Of a DNA stretch of 52,024 bases, positions 41,622 to 49,518 are shown piece by piece (positions within the stretch are counted from its first letter, which is position 1; every line of letters begins with the position of its first letter). The stretch spans positions 1-52,024 of the forward strand of contig JBBQKJ010000019.1 in assembly GCA_038326775.1 (NCBI GenBank), written 5' to 3'. The notes beneath the pieces were generated by a model, which ran no database searches, was not told the origin of the DNA, and saw only the letters and a program-made list of their open reading frames with translations. The DNA is from DYIU01 sp038326775. Its GTDB lineage: Bacteria; Actinomycetota; Geothermincolia; Fen-727; Anoxymicrobiaceae. The position numbers and the translations under genes were made by a program.

Positions 41622-42410
41622 ATGGACGAGCTACTTGTTGAACGGGACGGGAATGTCGAGATAATCACGCTCAACCGGCCGGAGGTCTTGAACGCCCTTA
41701 CCTACGGGATGGTCAGGGGGCTCGGCGACCTGCTCGAGGAAGCACAGTTCGACGACTCGATACGTGCGGTCGTGATCACAGGGGCGGGGAGGGCATTCAG
41801 CACCGGAGCGGACCTGACCGGCAAGGGCAGCACGAGGGAGGACTCCTACAAGCCGCTCGGGATGCGCATAACCACTTTCGGTTACTCCCGGATGATAACC
41901 GCCATGTGGTCTTTAGAAAAGCCGGTGATCGGGGCCATCAACGGGACGGTCGCCGGGGCCTCCTGCAACTTCGCGTTGTCGAGCGACATGATCATCGCTG
42001 CCGACACCGCGAAGTTCATCCAGGTCTTCGTCCGGCGCGGCCTGGTGGCCGACGCCGGGGGCACATATTTCCTTCCCCGCCTGGTGGGCCTGCCCAAGGC
42101 AAAGGAGCTTATGTTCCTGGGCGAGGACCTCAGCGCCGCGAAGGCGCTGGAGATAGGACTCATCTACAAGGTCGTGCCCGCGGAGAAGCTGATGGACGAG
42201 GCAATGGAGCTTGCCCGGCGCCTGGCCGCCGGGCCGACCCGCGCCATAGGCATGATTAAGACCATGCTGAACAAGTCGTTCGAGTCGGACATCCTGACCG
42301 CGCTCGACCGCGAGGCGTCGCTCCAGGGGATAGCCACCAGCACCGAGGATGTCGTAGAGGGTGTGACTTCGTTCCTGGCGAAGAGGCCGCCGGAGTTCAA
42401 GGGCAACTAG
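41622..42410 (+). CDS. Enoyl-CoA hydratase/isomerase family protein 2
   Basis: A 262-residue crotonase-fold enzyme. FSTGADLTGKG and INGTVAGASCNFALSSDM form the CoA and oxyanion sites; GLVADAGGTYFLPRLVG has Asp at the position where hydratases carry Glu, a pattern of PaaG-like isomerases. The closing FLAKRPPEFKG is typical. GAAGGAAGG precedes ATG 41622, although the frame is open far upstream. It acts on acyl-CoA; isomerase is somewhat likelier than hydratase. Confidence 0.87.
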   Translation: MDELLVERDGNVEIITLNRPEVLNALTYGMVRGLGDLLEEAQFDDSIRAVVITGAGRAFSTGADLTGKGSTREDSYKPLGMRITTFGYSRMITAMWSLEKPVIGAINGTVAGASCNFALSSDMIIAADTAKFIQVFVRRGLVADAGGTYFLPRLVGLPKAKELMFLGEDLSAAKALEIGLIYKVVPAEKLMDEAMELARRLAAGPTRAIGMIKTMLNKSFESDILTALDREASLQGIATSTEDVVEGVTSFLAKRPPEFKGN

Positions 42411-42537
42411 GCCTTTTTCAGACCTGCCCGACTCAAGGCGCGTCGCTGGATTATCGATATCTTTACCGCCGCGGCATATCCGCGGAGGGGAACGCGTTGC
42501 GTGGATAGAAGTATGCCCGCGCAGAAGCCCGGACACG

Positions 42538-43233
42538 GTGGACACGATGCCGGACCCCGAGGACGTAATAGTAGTTGACAGCATAGACCGCACTTACCAG
42601 CTCGGAGAGGTCGAGGTAAGGGCGCTCAAGGGCGTCTCGCTCACCGTGCGGCGGGGTGACTTCATGGTGGTGACCGGGCGAAATGGCTCGGGCAAGTCGA
42701 CCCTTCTCCACCAGCTGGGCCTGCTCGACAGGCCCACCGCGGGCAAGATCCTTCTCAACGGCCGCGACGTAACCGTCATGCACGAGAGGGACCGCAACCA
42801 CCTGCGCCTCACCGACCTCGGCTACATCTTCCAGGAGTTTGCCCTTATCGCGGAACTCACCGCCATAGAGAACGTGATGCTCCCGTCGATGATGCTCGAA
42901 AAGACCGGCGCCTGCAGGGAAAGGGCCAGGCGGCTGCTGGCGGCGGTGGAGCTCAGGGGGCAGGCGGACCACCTCCCCAGCCAGCTCTCGGGGGGAGAGC
43001 AGCAGAAGGTGGCCATAGCCCGGGCGCTCATGAACGACCCGGCAGTGATCTTCGCCGACGAGCCGACCGCGAACCTGGACCTGGTTTCCGCCAGGGAGGT
43101 ACTGGACATCTTCCACATGCTCAACAAGGTGGCGGACCATACTATCGTGATGGTCACCCACGAGTCCGATGAGACAGTATACGGGAACCGGCTGATGACC
43201 CTCTCAGACGGGAAGATAATCGATGAGAACTGA
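42538..43233 (+). CDS. ABC transporter ATP-binding protein
   Basis: A 231-residue ATPase of the MacB/LolD/FtsE-like group. Walker A is GRNGSGKST, the Q-loop FQEFALIAELTAIENV, the signature LSGGEQQKVAIARAL, Walker B VIFADEPTANLD and the switch THESDE. GTG 42538 or ATG 42547 may be the start; neither has a strong ribosome site. It overlaps the permease gene by 11 bp. Confidence 0.9.
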   Translation: MDTMPDPEDVIVVDSIDRTYQLGEVEVRALKGVSLTVRRGDFMVVTGRNGSGKSTLLHQLGLLDRPTAGKILLNGRDVTVMHERDRNHLRLTDLGYIFQEFALIAELTAIENVMLPSMMLEKTGACRERARRLLAAVELRGQADHLPSQLSGGEQQKVAIARALMNDPAVIFADEPTANLDLVSAREVLDIFHMLNKVADHTIVMVTHESDETVYGNRLMTLSDGKIIDEN

Positions 43234-44425
43234 CAAGAGGATACCGTTCTTCCTTATCCTGAGGCACCTTCGGCGGGCCAACAAGTGGACGCTCGCGCTC
43301 ATAATCTTCCTGCTTGCTATCGCATTCATAAACCTCATATTCATAAACTCGCTCTTCAACGGGGTCATCGAGAGCAACAACCAGCAGATCATCGCGTTCA
43401 GAACCGGGAACATAAGCATGAGCCCCGCCAGGGGGCAGGAGTATGTCGCGGAGCCGCTCCACACGGTCGCCCGGATCGAGGAGGTCCCAGGGGTAGAGGC
43501 CGCGGCCGCGGAGACCGAGGTCCCCGGAAACCTGGAGTTCAAAGGGGCGAAGGGGGACTACTCGGTCACGGCGATAGACCCGGTCAGTGAGAAGAAGGTA
43601 ACCGACGTGTCCATGAAGATGGTGGAGGGTTCATACCTCCAACCGGAGGACCGCGACGGAATAATCATCGGGGCTGAGATCGCCGGCGAAAAGGACAACG
43701 GGGCCAGGCACCTTTCGTTTACCGGCGCGCGCGTGGGCGACAGGCTGACCCTCGTCCTGGACGGTGGGAAGCGCGACTTCACCATCCGCGGCGTGTTCAA
43801 GACCAAGTCCAACGAGGCGGACGACCGGACCTTCGTCACCAGGGCGGCGCTCGAGGGCGTCGCGCCGGAACTCGCTGGAACGGCGAGCGATATCATCATA
43901 AAGACGGACAGCACCGGCAACGAGAAGGAGGTCGTGGCGCGGCTGGAGGCCGCCGGGGTGCGGGGGACTTTCTTCACATGGCAGCAGGCCGCCGAAGGGC
44001 TCAAGATTCTCACCGACAGCTTCGTGACCATAAACACCCTGCTGACCGTGGTGGGTTTCTTTATCGCCGCGGTCACCATCTTCATCATCATCTACGTCGA
44101 CATCACCCACAGGCGGCAGGAGATCGGCATCCTGCGCGCGGTGGGTGTGAAGTCGAGCCTGGTCGTATCGACGTACGTGCTGCAGGGTGCAATCTACTCT
44201 TTCGGCGGGGTGCTGCTGGGGACGGCGCTTTACTTCGGCATCATCTTCCCGTACTTCCGGGCATATCCTTTCCAGATCCCCATCGGCGACGTGACGCTGT
44301 CGGTGAACCCCGGCGACTTCGTGTTCCGAGCCCTCACGGTGGTCGCCGTGGCCGTGCTCTCAGCCCTCATCCCGGCGATTATCGCCACCCGCAAGAGCAT
44401 CCTGGACGATATCCTCGGCCGCTGA
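43223..44425 (+). CDS. ABC transporter permease, FtsX/MacB type
   Basis: A 400-residue permease with one N-terminal helix (about 24-45), an extracytoplasmic domain (about 46-270) and three C-terminal helices (about 280-390). The HRRQEIGILRAVGVKSS coupling-helix motif and the closing ATRKSILDDILGR match FtsX-domain permeases. It pairs with the overlapping ATPase gene and is a LolC/MacB-type module for lipoprotein or envelope handling. Confidence 0.87.
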   Translation: MRTDKRIPFFLILRHLRRANKWTLALIIFLLAIAFINLIFINSLFNGVIESNNQQIIAFRTGNISMSPARGQEYVAEPLHTVARIEEVPGVEAAAAETEVPGNLEFKGAKGDYSVTAIDPVSEKKVTDVSMKMVEGSYLQPEDRDGIIIGAEIAGEKDNGARHLSFTGARVGDRLTLVLDGGKRDFTIRGVFKTKSNEADDRTFVTRAALEGVAPELAGTASDIIIKTDSTGNEKEVVARLEAAGVRGTFFTWQQAAEGLKILTDSFVTINTLLTVVGFFIAAVTIFIIIYVDITHRRQEIGILRAVGVKSSLVVSTYVLQGAIYSFGGVLLGTALYFGIIFPYFRAYPFQIPIGDVTLSVNPGDFVFRALTVVAVAVLSALIPAIIATRKSILDDILGR

Positions 44426-44427
44426 GG

Positions 44428-44457
44428 CCGATGTCGCGTGACCCCGATGTCGCGTGA
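44428..44457. repeat. Short tandem duplication
   Basis: CCGATGTCGCGTGA occurs at 44428-44441 and again at 44444-44457, just after the permease stop. Confidence 0.6.
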
Positions 44458-44517
44458 TAGACTTCTCGCGAGTGTGGATCCTTGGTGCCGATAAGGTATC
44501 GCGGGAAAAGGGGGGGG

Positions 44518-45486
44518 ATGGTCTTGGAGGAAAGTCAGGCTGCAATTGAAGGGCGCGAGCGCGTATCGGTCGTAAAGGCCTTCAAGGAGTCGCCGCGTTC
44601 GCAGAGGGCGCTGATGGCGGTAATGCTGTTCTACCTGGCGGCAACAGCGTTAGTACACCTGACCACGTGGTTGAGGCACGACATACCCATGAAGCCCTGG
44701 GCAGTCGCGTTCGCCATGCTCTCCATGCTGGTTCTATGCATCTGGCATTCATACATGGTCAAGGGGTTGAAGCAGACCGTCGCCTTTTTTCTTCTGTCAT
44801 GGGTTGTCAGCTGGTTCTGCGAGTTTATCGGGCACAACTACGCCTGGTGGTTCGGCCGCTACAAGTACACCGAGACACTGGGGCCCCGCATCGGGGGCGT
44901 GCCCATCGTCATCATAGTCACCTGGGCGGTCATCATCTATTCGTCCTACATGCTGATCGACTGGCTCCTGGGATTTAACGGCACCTGCGCGGCGCGCTCC
45001 TGGTGGGGCAAGGCGACATGGGCCGCCCTCATTGCCGCGGCGACGGCCACGGCGACCGTCGCATGGGACATGATGGTCGACCCGATGGCCACCTCGCGGT
45101 TGTGGCTGGAAGTTGCGGGCAAGAAGCCGTGGTGGTGGTGGGAGTCCGGGCCGTACCTGAGGGAGCTGGGCGTGTGGAAGGGCAAAGGCGGCGTTCCCAT
45201 CGGCAACTTCGTGGGCTGGTGGCTGGCGCCGTTCTTCATAGTCCTCATCTTCTACCTCGTGTTCCAGAAGCGGAACCAGGTCGCCGGCAAGCTGGTCAAC
45301 GCCGTGCCCTGGCTCATCTATTTCTACATGTTCTTCGCGGTGGTGATATTCGTGCTGGAGATGAACTGGTTCGAGGACGGTTATACACAGGTCGCCCTCA
45401 TCGCCTTCTTCACCATGATGCCCCTCTGCCTCGTCAGCCTCCTCAAGTTCATCCGCGACTACACTAATAATGGGGGTCAAACCTGA
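44518..45486 (+). CDS. CruF/DUF422-type carotenoid biosynthesis membrane protein
   Basis: A 322-residue protein with about seven hydrophobic helices. The family pattern is clear: EFIGHNYAWWFGRYKYTETLG (given as FIGHNYAWWFGRYKYT), GGVPIVIIVTW, AWDMMVDPMATS and GGVPIGNFVGWW. CruF-type proteins hydrate acyclic carotenoid ends (as in bacterioruberin or myxol pathways); related members act on other isoprenoids. ATG 44518 follows an A4G8 tract that can serve as ribosome site. The last residues (NNGGQT) and TGA come from a repeat. With the CrtC-like gene at 2158-3258 it suggests an isoprenoid hydration pathway. Confidence 0.8.
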   Translation: MVLEESQAAIEGRERVSVVKAFKESPRSQRALMAVMLFYLAATALVHLTTWLRHDIPMKPWAVAFAMLSMLVLCIWHSYMVKGLKQTVAFFLLSWVVSWFCEFIGHNYAWWFGRYKYTETLGPRIGGVPIVIIVTWAVIIYSSYMLIDWLLGFNGTCAARSWWGKATWAALIAAATATATVAWDMMVDPMATSRLWLEVAGKKPWWWWESGPYLRELGVWKGKGGVPIGNFVGWWLAPFFIVLIFYLVFQKRNQVAGKLVNAVPWLIYFYMFFAVVIFVLEMNWFEDGYTQVALIAFFTMMPLCLVSLLKFIRDYTNNGGQT

Positions 45487-45495
45487 TTTCATTAG
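45464..45495. repeat. GGGGTCAG-family repeat, TGATTTCATTAG variant
   Basis: The unit runs from CTAATAATGGGGGTCAAA to CCTGATTTCATTAG. It supplies the CruF-type gene's stop and replaces the expected start region of the next gene. Confidence 0.75.
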
Positions 45496-47588
45496 CCGGA
45501 CCCTCGCAGCCCGGCCCAAACAGCAGAAGAAGACTTCGCCTGGGGATACTGTCGGTCGCGATCCTGGCGCTCCTGCTGCAGGCGGCGCCGGCGCTTGGCG
45601 TTCCGAACGGCGGGCACGTTGCCATGGGGAGCAGCGGGGCGCAAAAGACCTGGTATTTCGCGGAGGGCACCACCCGCGCGGGATTCACGGAGTACCTCTG
45701 CATGATGAACCCGGGCGATACTGTCTCACTGGCCGAGTGCACCTACATGCTGGGCAGCGGGCAGAATGTCAGCCTCAGGTACGACCTCCTTCCCGGGAGC
45801 CGCACCACCATAAACGTCAACACGCAGATCCCCCCGGAGAGCGACGTCTCCATCAAGATCGAGGCGAGCGAGCCGGTAGTCGCCGAGCGCTCGATGTACT
45901 TCGACTACAAGGGAGCATGGAGCGGCGGGCACGACGTGGCGGGGGCCGCGAAACCACTCGAGACCTGGTACTTCGCCGAGGGGTGCACGCGCGACGGGTT
46001 TGACACATATCTCTGCCTTCAGAACCCCAACGAGGCCGACGCGTCGGTTGACATCGAGTACTACTGCGGCGACGGCCGGGTAGAGACCAGGAAGGGTGTC
46101 GAGGTGAAAGCGAAGAGCCGCTTCACCATAGCGGTGCACGAGGCGGGCCCGGGCATAGGCCGGCATAACAGTTATCACGGGGACGCGAGCATAAAAGTGC
46201 GCTCCACCAATGGGGTGGGCATAGTCGCCGAGCGGCCCATGTACTTCAACTACAAGCCCTACCTGACCGGCGGGCATGACGTGGTCGGCGCCGCGGCCCC
46301 CGCGAAGAACTGGTACTTCGCCGAAGGCTGCACCCGCGAGGGGTTCGAGACCTACCTGTGCCTGGGGAACCCCGGCGGCAAAGAGGCGAAGGTCAACGTT
46401 TATTACTACTGCGCCGACGGCAACAACGAGCAGCGCCGCGACATAAAGGTGGCGCCGCGAAGCCGCTTCACCATCCCGGTGCACGAGACGACGAACGGCA
46501 TAGGCAGGCACAATAACTCACACGGAGAGTTCAGCGTGAGGGTCGAGTCCGCCAACGGGGTCCCGGTGGTCGCCGAGCGGCCTGTGTATTTTTCCTACAA
46601 GCCGTTCTGGACCGGCGGGCACGACGTGGTAGGCGCCCTCGAGCCCCGGGCGCTCTGGTACTTCGCGGAGGGTTGCACCAGGCCGGGCTTCGACACTTAC
46701 CTGTGCATCGCGAACCCCTCCGAGGGGGACGCCAGCGTTAACATCATCTATTACTGCGCGGACGGCGGTATCGTGGAGAAGAGGGACGTAAAAGTCGCGA
46801 AGGAATCGCGCTTCACCGTCGCGGTTCACGATGGCACACTCGGCGTGGGCCGTTCGGACGACAATCACGGTGACGTCAGCATCAAGGTGGAATCGGCGAA
46901 CGGGGTGAAGGTCATCGCCGAGCGCGCGATGTATTTCGCGGACCGCTGGCGCACCATCGACCGAAACGCCGTCGCCGGCGCCTGGGGCTGGGGCGAGGTC
47001 TTCCACGGCAATACCCGGAGGAATACTGTCGCGCTTACGTTCGATACTGAGATCAGCGGTGACATCGCGACCCGGATACTGGATATCCTGGGGTCAAGGG
47101 GCGTGAAAGCCACGTTCTTCGTCATGGCGGGGTTCACCGGGACAAATCCCGGCGTGGTGACCAGAATGGCGGCGGAAGGGCACGAGATAGCCAACCATGG
47201 GGTGAGCCACGCGCAGTTCACGAGGATCTCCTACGCCCAGGTCGACCAGGAGTTCGCTCAGACCGAGGCGGCGGTCAATGCTCTCACCGGCTTTTCGACC
47301 AAACCGTACTTCAGGTTCCCATACGGCGACAGGAACGCCGGGCTGATCAGCCACATCAACTCGCGGGGCTATCTCTCGGTGAACTGGAACGTTGATCCGC
47401 AGGAGTGGAGCAAAAACTCCGTGGCGGCCGTTCAGTCGAACATCTTCTCGAATACCAGAAACGGCTCGATAATCCTTATGCATGACAAAGCGAAGACCGT
47501 CGAGGCCCTGCCCGGAATCATAGACGGACTCAGGGCCCGCGGCTATAACCCGGTGCCGCTCTCCGAGGTTCTCTGGCCCGGCCCCTGA
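45486..47588 (+). CDS. Secreted WYFAEGTT-repeat protein with polysaccharide deacetylase domain
   Basis: A protein of about 700 residues. A signal peptide (RRRLRLGILSVAILALLLQA, cleavage near PALG) lies in frame before the first ATG (45624), so that ATG is not the true start. The frame opens after a TAA at 45468; no ATG/GTG/TTG lies before the signal, leaving ATT 45486 or CTG 45483/45540. Four repeats of about 110 residues each contain WYFAEG(T/C)TRxGF, YLC and a closing VVAERxMYF. A C-terminal NodB domain follows: ALTFDTEISGD, NHGVSHAQF, YFRFPYGD and IILMHD. The motif reads DTE rather than DDG, so metal binding may differ. Likely a wall- or surface-attached glycan deacetylase. Confidence 0.75.
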   Translation: MSLAGPSQPGPNSRRRLRLGILSVAILALLLQAAPALGVPNGGHVAMGSSGAQKTWYFAEGTTRAGFTEYLCMMNPGDTVSLAECTYMLGSGQNVSLRYDLLPGSRTTINVNTQIPPESDVSIKIEASEPVVAERSMYFDYKGAWSGGHDVAGAAKPLETWYFAEGCTRDGFDTYLCLQNPNEADASVDIEYYCGDGRVETRKGVEVKAKSRFTIAVHEAGPGIGRHNSYHGDASIKVRSTNGVGIVAERPMYFNYKPYLTGGHDVVGAAAPAKNWYFAEGCTREGFETYLCLGNPGGKEAKVNVYYYCADGNNEQRRDIKVAPRSRFTIPVHETTNGIGRHNNSHGEFSVRVESANGVPVVAERPVYFSYKPFWTGGHDVVGALEPRALWYFAEGCTRPGFDTYLCIANPSEGDASVNIIYYCADGGIVEKRDVKVAKESRFTVAVHDGTLGVGRSDDNHGDVSIKVESANGVKVIAERAMYFADRWRTIDRNAVAGAWGWGEVFHGNTRRNTVALTFDTEISGDIATRILDILGSRGVKATFFVMAGFTGTNPGVVTRMAAEGHEIANHGVSHAQFTRISYAQVDQEFAQTEAAVNALTGFSTKPYFRFPYGDRNAGLISHINSRGYLSVNWNVDPQEWSKNSVAAVQSNIFSNTRNGSIILMHDKAKTVEALPGIIDGLRARGYNPVPLSEVLWPGP

Positions 47589-47597
47589 CCGCCGATA

Positions 47598-47984
47598 TCA
47601 AGGCGCCTGCTTAGAGTCGACGTACGTGTACTTCAGGAGCTCGGGCACGCGCCCGGGGAGCACGGTGATCTCGTTCCTGTCAATGGAGAACCCTATGGTC
47701 GATGTTTCGCGGACCCCACTGCCAAACTGCACCTGGAGGGTAAAACCGGCGGTGTTCTCAGAGGTGACTTCATAAGACCGCGTGAGCGATGCCCTCTTGT
47801 CGCGCGAGTAGGTGACCTTATCGGGGCTGTAATAGAGGTCGGGATCGACACCCGGCACGGTGTTCTTCCAGTGTCCGAGCAGGGCTTTGCGCGGGGTCGA
47901 CACGTCGCGCGGCAAGCCGCCACAGCCGAATGCCGCCACCGCCACGCACAGGATGATGGTCAGAACTCCCAGAGCCCTTCTCAT
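47598..47984 (-). CDS. Small lipoprotein of unknown function
   Basis: A 128-residue lipoprotein: signal MRRALGVLTIILCVAVAAFGC with a lipobox Cys, then a small beta-rich domain (LLGHWKNTVPG, DLYYSPDKVTY, YEVTSENTAGFTLQVQF). The fold looks lipocalin-like, but no family is recognised with confidence. AGGAGGTG lies before ATG 47984. It is convergent with, and 9 bp from, the deacetylase gene. Confidence 0.7.
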   Translation of the reverse strand: MRRALGVLTIILCVAVAAFGCGGLPRDVSTPRKALLGHWKNTVPGVDPDLYYSPDKVTYSRDKRASLTRSYEVTSENTAGFTLQVQFGSGVRETSTIGFSIDRNEITVLPGRVPELLKYTYVDSKQAP

Positions 47985-48009
47985 CGAGCACCTCCTGTTG
48001 TCGAGGAAA

Positions 48010-48044
48010 AACGCACAAAAGTGACCTGACCCCAATGTTGCGTT
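48010..48044. repeat. GGGGTCAG-family repeat, AATGTTGCG variant
   Basis: CCTGACCCCAATGTTGCG (48025-48042) is identical to 21416-21433. It is enclosed by inverted arms AACGCA (48010-48015) and TGCGTT (48039-48044). It lies between divergent genes. Confidence 0.75.
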
Positions 48045-48110
48045 TATCTTACTACGGGGGGCGGAGGGTTTGAGGGTGGATTCGAGAACTGGTTCTGAGG
48101 GAGGTGATGC

Positions 48111-49499
48111 ATGGTGGACGAAACAAGCATAGGCCGCCTGGTCCAGGACCAGCGCGATTTTTTTAACTCCGGCGTCACGCGCGATGTCGCTTTCAGGACG
48201 AAACAGCTTAAAGCCCTGGGAACGGCGATCTACGGCAACAGGCAGCTCATACTCAAGGCGCTGAAGGAAGACCTGGGCAAGCCCGCGTTCGAGGCTTACG
48301 TGGCCGAGGTGAGCCAGGTGCTTTCCGACGTCGACACCGCCGCGAAAAGGGTGCGTTCCTGGGCCCGCCCGCGCAGGGTCGGGACGCCCCTCTTCCTGTT
48401 CCCCGCTTCGAGCTATGTCTACCCTGAGCCGCTGGGGGTGGCGCTCATCATCGGGCCCTGGAATTACCCCATGGACCTGGTGATGGCCCCCCTGGTCGGG
48501 GCAATCGCCGCCGGCAACTGCGCGGTCGTGAAGCCGTCTGAGTTAGCGCCTGCCACCTCGAGCGCGGTAGCGAGTGTGATCGGGGAGAGCTTCGACCCGA
48601 CATATATCGCCGCCATCGAGGGAGGGCCGGACATCGCTCGCTCGCTGCTCGCCCAGAGGTTCGACCACATCTTCTATACGGGAGGCGGGGTGGTGGGCAG
48701 GCTCGTCATGGAAGCGGCGGCCAGGGAGCTGACTCCGGTCACGCTCGAGCTCGGGGGCAAGAGCCCCTGCATAGTCGAGCCGGACACCGACCTCGAACAC
48801 GCCGCGCGGCGCATCGCCTGGGGGAAGTATTTCAACGCGGGTCAGACCTGCATCGCCCCCGATTACCTGCTGGTAAACCGCTCTGTCAAGCGGGAGCTGC
48901 TGGAGGCACTCGTCAAGTACGTCCGGCTGTTCTACGGCGCCGACCCGTCGCGGAGCCCCGATTTCGCGAGGATTGTGAACGACAGGCACTTTGAGCGGGT
49001 CAGCGGCCTGCTCGGCCAGGGTGAGATACTGCTGGGCGGAGACACTGACCCTTCAACGCGGTACATCGCCCCGACCATCATCGACGGGGTCCGTGCGGGC
49101 GACCCGGTAATGCGGGAAGAGATATTCGGGCCGGTGCTGCCGGTCATGGAATACGGTGAGCTCGGCGAGGCAATCGCATTCGTCAACGAGCGCCCCAAGC
49201 CTCTGGCGCTCTACTTCTTCTCACGAGACAGGGACAAGCAGGAACGGGTGCTGGCGGCGACCTCGTCGGGGGGCTGCTGCATGAACGACGTCCTGGTCCA
49301 CTTCTCCAACAGCAGCCTGCCGTTCGGGGGGGTGGGGATGAGCGGGTTCGGCAAGTACCACGGCAAGTGGGGTTTCGATTCCTTCTCCAACATGAAGGCG
49401 GTGGTGAGGAAAAGCTTCCTGCTCGACCTCTATGTCAGGTATCCTCCTTACAGGAATACCCTCAAGTGGACGCGGAAGCTGCTGAGGTACATAACCTGA
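48111..49499 (+). CDS. Aldehyde dehydrogenase (ALDH3-like)
   Basis: A 462-residue NAD(P)-dependent aldehyde dehydrogenase. IIGPWNYPMDL, the glycine loop FYTGGGVVG, general base Glu213 (TLELGGKSP), nucleophile Cys247 (NAGQTCIAPDY) and the EEIFGPVLPV and PFGGVGMSGFG motifs are present. The length and hydrophobic/basic C-terminal tail match ALDH3-type fatty aldehyde dehydrogenases. A GGGAGGTGATGC site precedes the ATG. It is followed by a geranylgeranyl-reductase-like gene, suggesting oxidation of isoprenoid or fatty aldehydes. Confidence 0.9.
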   Translation: MVDETSIGRLVQDQRDFFNSGVTRDVAFRTKQLKALGTAIYGNRQLILKALKEDLGKPAFEAYVAEVSQVLSDVDTAAKRVRSWARPRRVGTPLFLFPASSYVYPEPLGVALIIGPWNYPMDLVMAPLVGAIAAGNCAVVKPSELAPATSSAVASVIGESFDPTYIAAIEGGPDIARSLLAQRFDHIFYTGGGVVGRLVMEAAARELTPVTLELGGKSPCIVEPDTDLEHAARRIAWGKYFNAGQTCIAPDYLLVNRSVKRELLEALVKYVRLFYGADPSRSPDFARIVNDRHFERVSGLLGQGEILLGGDTDPSTRYIAPTIIDGVRAGDPVMREEIFGPVLPVMEYGELGEAIAFVNERPKPLALYFFSRDRDKQERVLAATSSGGCCMNDVLVHFSNSSLPFGGVGMSGFGKYHGKWGFDSFSNMKAVVRKSFLLDLYVRYPPYRNTLKWTRKLLRYIT

Positions 49500-49518
49500 A
49501 CGGGGAGGTCGCTCGGAA

